Of a stretch of DNA of 64,000 bases, positions 51,145 through 58,753 are shown one piece after another. Position 1 is the first letter of the stretch. Every line of letters begins with the position of its first letter. This stretch comes from Phycisphaerales bacterium. GTDB taxonomy: Bacteria > Planctomycetota > Phycisphaerae > Phycisphaerales > SM1A02. A model generated the notes under the pieces. The model was not told the origin of the DNA and searched no databases. It saw only the letters and a program-made list of their open reading frames with translations. Location: assembly GCA_029246705.1 (NCBI GenBank), contig JAQWMQ010000024.1, positions 1-64,000 on the forward strand, given 5' to 3'. Both the position numbers and the translations under genes were made by a program.

Positions 51145-51168
51145 GAGATCGGGACGATTCCCGATCTC
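51145..51168 (-). promoter_or_regulatory. Hairpin between ribosome site and start of pilC/gspF
   Basis: GAGATCGGGA (51145-51154) and TCCCGATCTC (51159-51168) form a perfect 10-bp stem with loop CGAT. On the - strand GGAGG lies just before it and ATG 51136 lies 8 bases after it, so folding brings the ribosome site to normal spacing. Confidence 0.6.
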
Positions 51169-51181
51169 CTCCAGAAGGGGG

Positions 51182-52237
51182 TCAGGCTGCGAGCTGTTGC
51201 TCGAGCTTCTCCGGATAGGCTGCTTGCGCAACGGCATCTTCACGACCGATGAAGCCGTTGAAGTAGAGTTCCGAAATCGCGTTGTCGAGGGTGTTCATGC
51301 CGAGCTGGCGTGACGTCTCGATGACGTTTGGAATCTCGAAAGTCCTTGCTTCGCGAATGATGTTTCTGACTGCAGGGGTGCAGAGCAGGATCTCGATGGC
51401 CGGGACCATGCCCGGCTGGTCGATTCGGCTGAAGAGCGTCTGGCTGATGACGGCCTGCAGCGTGTTGGCGAGCATCGACCGGATCTGGTTCTGCTGCCCG
51501 GCGGGATACATGTCGATGATTCTCTCGACCGTCTGCGATGCATTCACGGTGTGGAGCGTCGAGAGGACCAGGTGTCCGGTTTCCGCTGCCGAAATGGCGA
51601 GCGCGGCCGTGTCGAGGTCTCGCATCTCGCCGACCAGGACGATGTCGGGATCCTGCCTGAGCGCGTGCTTCAGTCCGGAACCGAACGTTGGCATGTCCGC
51701 GCCGAGCTCGCGCTGTTCGATGAGGCACTTGTCCGACTGGAACACGTACTCCACCGGATCCTCGAGGGTGATGATGTGCTTGCGGTAGCGTTCGTTCATC
51801 GCCTGGAGCATCGCAGCCAGCGTCGTGGACTTGCCCGAGCCGGTGTCTCCGGTCACGAGGACCAGTCCTCTCGGCAGGTAGGTCAGTCGTGAGATGACTT
51901 CCGGAAGGTTCAGGTCCGCAAGTGGGGGGACCTTGGACTTCACCGTACGCAGTGCGAAACCGATCCCGTTGCGCATCTGGTGTACGTTGACGCGATATCG
52001 CCCGAGCCCCTCGACTTCGTAACTGAAGTCCAGATCCTGCTTGGTCTCGAAGCTCGCAAGCTGGTTTTCCGAGAGGATCGACTTGAGCGTGCTCTCCAAC
52101 ATCGCGGCATCAAGTGCGGCATGCTCGAGAGGACGAATGACGGTGTGCACGCGCACCATGGGAGGATGCCCTGAGACGAGGTGAACGTCCGAGGCATCGA
52201 GTTCGTAGGCGGTGCGGAGTATTTCATCCAGTTGCAT
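51182..52237 (-). CDS. pilT: Pilus retraction ATPase PilT
   Basis: 351 residues. Motor protein that pulls type IV pili back, driving twitching. Walker A VTGDTGSGKSTTLAAM near 128, Asp box, Walker B DPDIVLVGEMRD near 210 and His box TGHLVLSTLHTVNA. N-terminal motif LDASDVHLVSG is PilT-like, and the AIRSRQ-like C-terminal region supports PilT over GspE. It has its own 282-base upstream region and is first of the operon pilT-pilC-prepilins. Confidence 0.95.
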   Translation of the reverse strand: MQLDEILRTAYELDASDVHLVSGHPPMVRVHTVIRPLEHAALDAAMLESTLKSILSENQLASFETKQDLDFSYEVEGLGRYRVNVHQMRNGIGFALRTVKSKVPPLADLNLPEVISRLTYLPRGLVLVTGDTGSGKSTTLAAMLQAMNERYRKHIITLEDPVEYVFQSDKCLIEQRELGADMPTFGSGLKHALRQDPDIVLVGEMRDLDTAALAISAAETGHLVLSTLHTVNASQTVERIIDMYPAGQQNQIRSMLANTLQAVISQTLFSRIDQPGMVPAIEILLCTPAVRNIIREARTFEIPNVIETSRQLGMNTLDNAISELYFNGFIGREDAVAQAAYPEKLEQQLAA

Positions 52238-52519
52238 TGATCGAGGTCTCCGGTAGGCATTCCGTGTGAAGTCACGGCCGAGAACTCATCGGGCATTCCA
52301 AAGGCCAACTGAAGGAGCGTTTTTTAGTGTGGGGGGATTTACATCGACATGGAGATCGGTGCGGCCCATGCCGGCAGGACCTTCTGGCCCGCTCATGCGG
52401 GTTGTCAGGGTCCTGACGGGGGTCAGAAAGTCCGATAAGTGGTCGTGCGCAGACCCGCACTGGGGGTCGGGGCCCGGCTGTGAGGGTACGAGAGCGGGGG
52501 TGGCACGGCGCCCGAAAGG
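52238..52519. other. 282-base intergenic region upstream of pilT
   Basis: No gene is seen. It contains a perfect palindrome GTCAGG-GT-CCTGAC (52404-52417), a second copy of GGTCAG downstream, a small stem CCCGC-TCAT-GCGGG, and a T6/A6 run near 52320. It is a plausible pilT promoter/operator region. It also follows the lipoprotein gene, so it should contain that gene's terminator, but none is clear. Confidence 0.5.
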
Positions 52520-53041
52520 CTAGTCTTGGCCGTCCTGGGTGGGCGCTGGTACCTCGGGAAATTCAATTTGATCGCCTCGGCCCCTGAAATCGTGGGTCGG
52601 TCTGCGAAAACCGGTATCAAAGAGGATCTGGGCCCATCGGCCGGGTGCCTTGTAGGAAATGGTGCCTGAGACCTTCCAACCGGTCTTCTGGACATCCTCA
52701 CCGGGCAGTTCCTCGACTATCGCCGGAACCTGCATTGGCACCGATGCACGTGGAGGCAGGGTGCGCAAAGCCGACCATACACCCTTCCATGGTTTTCCAT
52801 TGTCGGTTCTGAAGGTGTATTCGAAGGTTTCGAGCTGGATGGGCTCGTCCGTCGGATTCTGGAGCATCATCTCGACGCTGAGCTCGATGAATGGGGGCGT
52901 GGACTCGCCTCTGGTCACCCATTTCACCTCCTCCACGCTGATATTCGGGGGGGTATCGAACGAGCAGCCGGTCAGGGTCGCAGCGCTGCCGAGCATGAGG
53001 CACTGAAGTGCCCGGCTCCGGTCTGGTCGGGGTGCAGTCAT
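52520..53041 (-). CDS. Small lipoprotein
   Basis: 173 residues. Lipobox LMLGSAATLTGC with Cys at residue 26 and no Asp after the Cys (it is SFDTPP). The body is a single beta-rich domain reminiscent of a LEA14/Ig-like fold (NPTDEPIQLETFEYTF). Likely anchored in the outer membrane; function unknown. TAGACT (53054-53049) is seven bases before ATG, leaderless. It is divergent from the giant PQQ gene. Confidence 0.7.
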   Translation of the reverse strand: MTAPRPDRSRALQCLMLGSAATLTGCSFDTPPNISVEEVKWVTRGESTPPFIELSVEMMLQNPTDEPIQLETFEYTFRTDNGKPWKGVWSALRTLPPRASVPMQVPAIVEELPGEDVQKTGWKVSGTISYKAPGRWAQILFDTGFRRPTHDFRGRGDQIEFPEVPAPTQDGQD

Positions 53042-53048
53042 GGTTGGA

Positions 53049-53106
53049 AGTCTAGCCGCCATCATCCTTCCGCGTGGCTCCATCCCAGCTTCGGGGTGCA
53101 TACGAT
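53049..53106. promoter_or_regulatory. Back-to-back leaderless promoters (lipoprotein / PQQ protein)
   Basis: TAGACT on the - strand (53054-53049) and TACGAT on the + strand (53101-53106) each lie seven bases before their ATGs (53041 and 53114). Both promoters fit in 72 bases. Confidence 0.5.
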
Positions 53107-53113
53107 GCAGTTC

Positions 53114-56100
53114 ATGCCGAATCGTCCTTCATCCCGGGTTTCGTCCATTCTCGGTCTCCTGCTTGGCCTCTGGGGCCTCCAGCCACTGGAAGCCCAGGAA
53201 ATCAGCATGGTGGCGGTGGATGAATCACCCACGGCATCCATGCTCGTCCAGCGTGTTCTCGATCAGTCGACCGACAACGTCGCGCAGGCGGCTCGTGGAT
53301 GCCAGGAGCTGCTCACGCGATACGGCTCTCGTCTTGTCCCGGTTTCAGTCAACGACGATGACCTTTTCACCACCGTTCGAGAACGGGTGCGCATGATCTT
53401 GGAGGAGCGTCCCGCGCTCCTTGAGCGTTTCCGGGAGATCGAAGAACCGGTTGCCGCCGGTGCGTTGGAAGCCGGTGAATTCGATCGTGCCGTCGCCAGT
53501 GGCTGGCTGACCCCCTCGGGGTTGAAGGCTTCGCTGGTGCTTGCCCAGTCCGAACTCGAGAATGGTCATCTCCCCCAGGCGCGAAATCGGCTCGAGCGTC
53601 TTCGATTTCACCCCGACCTCGACGGTCGGGAAGCGGTGCATCATCACTACATGCTTGCGCTTGCCGCCCATCTCCAGGGTGATGCCGACACCGCTGACAT
53701 CGAAGCGGCGACACTTGATGACATTCCGTCGGGCGACGCCCTCGGACGACGTCTTGCCCGGTTGCGCGATACGGTCCCGATGTTCGAGTCCCGCTCATTC
53801 AGCGGTCTCGACGCGCATGACGTGTCGCCTCCGGTCGAACAGGGTTGGCATCAGGTCTGGACCGGTGCCCTGGAGACATCCGCCTTCTCCGAGTCCCAGC
53901 GCGCTCGAAGCGACATGGGTGCCTCGAGGCAGAGCATCCTCGAGAATGAACGGCTCGCGGCCTCGACGTTGACCGCAGTGCCACTGGTGCTCGATGACAC
54001 CGTGGTGGTTTCCGATGGAAGCATGATCCGTTCGTACGATCGTTACGGCGCAGAAGCCGGTTGGGCCACATCGATCTCCGGTGGTGCCAAGCGGCGATCC
54101 GGTCTGATCAGCGATCTCGCGGAGATCTCCGTCGAAGGCGACGCCCTCTTCGCGATTTCAGGGTTGGCCTACTCCACCGGTAGAACCCAGTCCGAAGGCA
54201 TCTTCTGTCTTGACCTGGAGACCGGTGCGAAACGCTGGCAGGTCGAGGTCGACAAGATCCGAGCGGACCAGCCCCAGCGCATTGGCGATGATGCGATGGC
54301 TCCGGATCTCGACCTCGCCGGGGCATTCCCCTATGGCAGCATCACGGTCACCGGCGACACCGCGGTCGTGACTGCACGAAAGGTCAATTCCCGACGGGAG
54401 ACGGTGGTCTACGCGATCGGCCTCGACACCCTTTCTGGAGATGTTCGTTGGGTTCGATTGCTCGGTTCCAGTGGTGGTATCAGGACCCAGCGTGGTTTCT
54501 CGCGTTCCATCCCCTACAAGGACTCGGTGATCATCGCGAGCCCCGTCGGCGTGATCACGCGAATCGATGCCGTGACCGGCGAGCCTCGCTGGTTGTCACG
54601 ATTTCCCGTGCCGCTTTCCGTGAACGACTTCGGCACACCATGGGAGATCTCGCAGCCCGCGGTGGTCGGTTCGGATCTGTATGCCATCAATCCCGACGGT
54701 CGTGGCGTGCTGCGCATGAATGTCGACACCGGTGAGATCCTCGATCAGTGGCCCTCAGGTGCAGGGACCACGTGGGGTGCGGTTCGTTATCTCATCGGCA
54801 ACGAGCAGGGGGAGGATGCCTCGACGATCTATTCGATCGGTGATGACATCATCGCCATGAGTGCCGACATGCCCGGGGTTCCGCGTTGGAAACTGTCCAC
54901 CAGCGCTCGGGACGAGATTCAATCACGAACAGCCCCGACCACGCGTTCAGGAACGCGTGGTCGAGTGCATGTGGCGGGTTCGCGCCTGCTGGTCCCCGGG
55001 ATCGATGACGTGCTGCTGGTGGACGCCGCGGACGGTCGTGTCCTGGAGCGGATCCCGATTTCCGGACCGAGCAATCCGGTGCTGGTTGAAAGCCAGTTGG
55101 TACTTGCCGGGCTCGACCGCATCGATTCCCTCATGCAACTTGGTCCGGCGGAGCTGCTGCTTCGTGAACGGATCGCGCGGGATCCGGACAATCCGTCACG
55201 CGCACTGGGCTTGCTTGAACTTGGCTTGCAGTCGGGGCGCTACGACCTTTCCCTGGAAGCCGCCGAGCAGGTCATCGCCTGCCTGAGAAGACCAGAGGAT
55301 CACCAGGTCGCCCGGGCGACCCTCGTCGGCATGCTCCTGCGAATGCAGGCACTTTGTCTTGATTCCGACCCGACCATGGCTGCGAAGGCGATCGAATTCG
55401 CATCGGAGATCGCGGTGACTCCCGAGCAGCGAGCGCAGGTTCTTCTTGCTTCCGGCGATCTGCTGGCGGTCTCGGCTCGAACCGAAGCGGCACTTGAGAC
55501 CTGGTTGCAGATCCTCGTCGATCCCGAACTTGTCGATGTCCCCATTCGAACCGATGATGGCGTCCTGCAGGCGAACCTGCTGGTGCGTGGTCGAATCACC
55601 GATGAGATCGTTGCCGGGACCGAATCATTCGTCGAGGTTCTCGATCGACTCGGCGGGCAGGCGCTGGCAGCCACTCCGGTCGACCAGCCCCAGCTCCTGA
55701 TGGCGATCGGTCGGCGCTTTCCCGGAAGTTCGACCGCGGTCAAGGCGTTCAAGGCAGCCGCCGTTCTCTACGAACGACTCGGTGATGCGACCCTCGCCGA
55801 GGACGCGATGCTTGCCGCGGTTCGTGAGGATCCCGAAGACGCCCGTCTCCGGCTTGATGCCACGGAACTTCTTGATCGCATCGGTTCCACCGGCGATGCG
55901 AGAAGCCTGCTGAACCGCGGGTACGAGATCCGTTCCATGCGGCAGAACCTGCTCGACGGGATTGGTGAATCCATGAGTGCCGGGCCCGACGCCTGGTCGA
56001 AACATCCATCTCTTGGGCTCGTTCCCGGTGATGCCGTCGAGTATCCCGGAAACATCCTCGACCAAGCGGTGTTCAACGGGGATCGCGGATGGAGCCCTGG

Positions 56101-57376
56101 TCTGCATTCAGGTCTTCTGGTCATGGAGAACAGGACTCTTGCCTTCCGGCGATCACCAGGCGACCAGCTTCCACTCTGGTCCATCGAACTTTCGAGCCGG
56201 GATCCCCTGGTGCTCATGCGCAATGACGACTCCGTGCTCCTGTGGCTCCAGTCAAGCAACCAGGAGTCCGAGTGCCTGCTGCTCTCCCTCGACGATGGTG
56301 AGGTGCTCTGGCGTGCACCCGACATCAGCGAGGTACTGAAGCCCCTGGAGAACCTTGCCGCTCTTCGAGGTGGTCGCCAGGGCATGATGCCCGGTGGTCG
56401 CATCTTCCAGAGCCAGTCGATCGTTCCCATGCTCGTGAACGACTCCCTGCTGCTGGTTCGTCGTGGAGGTGACCTGGCCTCCATCAGCTTCGATCCCGAC
56501 GCCGGGTCCGGTTCACTCGATTGGAAGGCGGGCAGTGGTCTCAACCGCATCTATGAGATCAAGGCCACCGACCATCGACTGGTCATGGCCGGACTGCAGA
56601 AGACTCTCGATCCCGATGGCCGTATCGTCGATCAGTCACGGGTGGTGGTCTTCGACATCCTGACCGGCAAGAAGGTCGGGGATTTCCAGCCTGCATCATC
56701 GGAGGCAATCCGCTGGTTGACACTGGACCCGACCGGACGCATCGTGATCGGAACCAGGTCATCGGTCGAGGCCTTTCCCATGTCGGGTACCGGTCCGCCG
56801 CTCTGGACAAACGAGACACCCCAGGCTGCAGGCACCATGGAAGGCCTGATGTACGGCGATCAACTCGTCGCATCGCTTTCTGAAGGAGCACTGATCAGCT
56901 TCGACCTTGCCGACGGCAGTCTTCGCCCCGGTGCATTCGCACTTTCCGATACCGCCTTGTGGCGTCCCAGCGGCCTGGTCTCCATGAGATCGGACCCCGA
57001 CGGGCTGGCGGCTCTCTTCGACACGCGAATGGTTCGTTTCGATGATGACGGAGTCGTCGTCGGAGTGGATGCAGTGCATGCTCCCGTCGCCTATTCCGAC
57101 TGGATCGCCACCGACCGGTATCAGTTCGTGGTTGATGAATCGGGGCGCAACATACGAAATGGAAGCTATCGCTACCTGATCCACTGCCTGGACCCGACGA
57201 AAGGTCTCAGCCTCGTCACATCCAGCATGGAACTGGAGACCAAGAATCGGCTGGAGCAGGTCATCGCGATCGACCAGTGGTTGTTGTTCTCAACCGGTGT
57301 CTCCATCATCGCGATTCCAATGCCCGGTGCCGTCGAGTCGATCGACACCGACTCCATCACCGCACCTGCCGGGTGA
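53114..57376 (+). CDS. Giant exported PQQ-propeller protein
   Basis: 1420 residues with signal peptide ending near LQPLEAQE (residue 28). After a helical region with TPR-like content (about 30-230), residues about 280-650 form a PQQ-like propeller (FCLDLETGAKRWQVEVD, VTGEPRWLSRFPV, NVDTGEILDQWPSG). A helical TPR-like block follows (660-960: LLELGLQSGRYDLSLEAAEQV) and a second propeller (1000-1400: LLSLDDGEVLWRAPDI). No cofactor-binding dehydrogenase signature is seen, so it is more likely a scaffold than a PQQ enzyme. It lies between two blocks of pilus genes. ATG 53114 follows the -10 box by seven bases; earlier in-frame ATGs precede the predicted transcript start. Confidence 0.75.
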   Translation: MPNRPSSRVSSILGLLLGLWGLQPLEAQEISMVAVDESPTASMLVQRVLDQSTDNVAQAARGCQELLTRYGSRLVPVSVNDDDLFTTVRERVRMILEERPALLERFREIEEPVAAGALEAGEFDRAVASGWLTPSGLKASLVLAQSELENGHLPQARNRLERLRFHPDLDGREAVHHHYMLALAAHLQGDADTADIEAATLDDIPSGDALGRRLARLRDTVPMFESRSFSGLDAHDVSPPVEQGWHQVWTGALETSAFSESQRARSDMGASRQSILENERLAASTLTAVPLVLDDTVVVSDGSMIRSYDRYGAEAGWATSISGGAKRRSGLISDLAEISVEGDALFAISGLAYSTGRTQSEGIFCLDLETGAKRWQVEVDKIRADQPQRIGDDAMAPDLDLAGAFPYGSITVTGDTAVVTARKVNSRRETVVYAIGLDTLSGDVRWVRLLGSSGGIRTQRGFSRSIPYKDSVIIASPVGVITRIDAVTGEPRWLSRFPVPLSVNDFGTPWEISQPAVVGSDLYAINPDGRGVLRMNVDTGEILDQWPSGAGTTWGAVRYLIGNEQGEDASTIYSIGDDIIAMSADMPGVPRWKLSTSARDEIQSRTAPTTRSGTRGRVHVAGSRLLVPGIDDVLLVDAADGRVLERIPISGPSNPVLVESQLVLAGLDRIDSLMQLGPAELLLRERIARDPDNPSRALGLLELGLQSGRYDLSLEAAEQVIACLRRPEDHQVARATLVGMLLRMQALCLDSDPTMAAKAIEFASEIAVTPEQRAQVLLASGDLLAVSARTEAALETWLQILVDPELVDVPIRTDDGVLQANLLVRGRITDEIVAGTESFVEVLDRLGGQALAATPVDQPQLLMAIGRRFPGSSTAVKAFKAAAVLYERLGDATLAEDAMLAAVREDPEDARLRLDATELLDRIGSTGDARSLLNRGYEIRSMRQNLLDGIGESMSAGPDAWSKHPSLGLVPGDAVEYPGNILDQAVFNGDRGWSPGLHSGLLVMENRTLAFRRSPGDQLPLWSIELSSRDPLVLMRNDDSVLLWLQSSNQESECLLLSLDDGEVLWRAPDISEVLKPLENLAALRGGRQGMMPGGRIFQSQSIVPMLVNDSLLLVRRGGDLASISFDPDAGSGSLDWKAGSGLNRIYEIKATDHRLVMAGLQKTLDPDGRIVDQSRVVVFDILTGKKVGDFQPASSEAIRWLTLDPTGRIVIGTRSSVEAFPMSGTGPPLWTNETPQAAGTMEGLMYGDQLVASLSEGALISFDLADGSLRPGAFALSDTALWRPSGLVSMRSDPDGLAALFDTRMVRFDDDGVVVGVDAVHAPVAYSDWIATDRYQFVVDESGRNIRNGSYRYLIHCLDPTKGLSLVTSSMELETKNRLEQVIAIDQWLLFSTGVSIIAIPMPGAVESIDTDSITAPAG

Positions 57377-57400
57377 CCCGGTGAGCGTCATCCGGCAGGA

Positions 57401-58705
57401 TCAGTCTCGACGTGGATCAACGTTTCGCGACATCCCGGCAGACTCCACTTCGGAGATCCCGTCGGTTGCGCGTTCTTCGGGTTCCTCGCGCACTTCCGCT
57501 GATTCCAGCGCCTTGATCTCCAGACGAGCGATCTGAAGCCTGGCGTTCGATGCCAGGACGATGATCGTGTCTTCTTCCCCGGCACCAGGTCGAGCCACCC
57601 AGGGGTCTGAAAAGAGAAGTGATGTCGCCACCGATGACGTCAGGAATTCAGCTTGTTCAATCTTGTCGGGCAGGGTGACCAGCCAGCCTTCATTCGAGCT
57701 CGGCGTTGCGGCCACCGATTCCTCGGGCAGAAGTCGAACGCTGTCTTCGGTCGGGTTCCAGAGGATCATCCTGAGGAACGCCCATGAGAACCAGGCGATC
57801 TCCTTCTCGGTGATGCCGGCTCCCCCGGTGGTGCCGGCCAGGGTCTGCCTGGCACGCAGGCCGTCACTTCGATCACTCGTTCGGTGAAGCTTCAAGGACT
57901 CCTTGAACGCATCCTCGTCCGACAGACTGCCCCAGGCGAGGTCGGCGATGCCATCGCCTGTCCGCAACGCGTAGAGACTCTTTCCGTCGGGTGAGATGAT
58001 CGGGTAGATCCATGAATAGGGAAGCGGTTCTCGAAGTCGCCATACCGAGCCATCGGCTCGGCGAACGACCAGTTCGAATTCGGTTTCAGCTGGTCTTCGC
58101 TGCGCATAGACCAGGGTGGAATCCTCGTGCAGCCAGCCGAAGGCATTGACGTTCCCATTGGACAGCAGCCATCGCACATCGCCGCCATCCCAGGGTGCCA
58201 GCCCGATCCATCGAGAGCCGTTCGGATTCGCCTTCTCCACCAGCACGCCTTCACGGTTGGCACTTCGACCCAGGAGCGTGCCGCCGGTGTGCTCCTTGAT
58301 CAGCTCGGGTTCCATCTTCGCCTCACAGGCATAGATGGAGATGCATGAACTTGTATTGCCGGCACCGTTTCGGGCCAGCAGGACATCGTCGGAAACGGGC
58401 CTTCCGGTCTGGACGGCGATGTACTGTCGGTCAGTTCCCCGGGAGAGGATGGGAAGCGTGAAACCGTCATACCGCACGGTTCCCAGTTGCTGCACCGAGA
58501 TCGTGTTCGATATGGCTGTCTGGGTGATGACGGGTGCGCCAGGCACGTCGAGACGTTCCGCGACCTCGTAGGTTTCGGTGGGGGAGATCACCAGTCGACT
58601 GGTTGACTGGGTGCGCACCTCCTGCACGCAACCCGCTGCACACAGCGTGGATGCCAGCAGGATTCTGGTGGCGAGAAGTCCGGCGCTGCTTGTTTCTTCA
58701 GGCAT
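57401..58705 (-). CDS. Propeller-like lipoprotein next to the secretin gene
   Basis: 434 residues. Lipobox LLASTLCAAGC (Cys26). The rest looks like a beta-propeller: repeated strands such as IYPIISPDGKSLYALRTGDGIADLAWG resemble TolB/WD40-like blades. It stops 25 bases from the convergent PQQ gene's stop. It directly follows the secretin (48 bases), so it may be a pilotin-like or periplasmic partner. I do not recognise the family. Confidence 0.7.
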   Translation of the reverse strand: MPEETSSAGLLATRILLASTLCAAGCVQEVRTQSTSRLVISPTETYEVAERLDVPGAPVITQTAISNTISVQQLGTVRYDGFTLPILSRGTDRQYIAVQTGRPVSDDVLLARNGAGNTSSCISIYACEAKMEPELIKEHTGGTLLGRSANREGVLVEKANPNGSRWIGLAPWDGGDVRWLLSNGNVNAFGWLHEDSTLVYAQRRPAETEFELVVRRADGSVWRLREPLPYSWIYPIISPDGKSLYALRTGDGIADLAWGSLSDEDAFKESLKLHRTSDRSDGLRARQTLAGTTGGAGITEKEIAWFSWAFLRMILWNPTEDSVRLLPEESVAATPSSNEGWLVTLPDKIEQAEFLTSSVATSLLFSDPWVARPGAGEEDTIIVLASNARLQIARLEIKALESAEVREEPEERATDGISEVESAGMSRNVDPRRD

Positions 58706-58753
58706 GAACGGGGGGTTCCGGGGTGCTTTCGTGCCCCGGCGCGGACGGGGTGG

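Noticed and set aside
53114-57376. PQQ-dependent alcohol or glucose dehydrogenase
   Set aside because: Only propeller blade motifs are present. The cofactor and calcium ligands of quinoprotein dehydrogenases and their disulfide ring are not recognisable.
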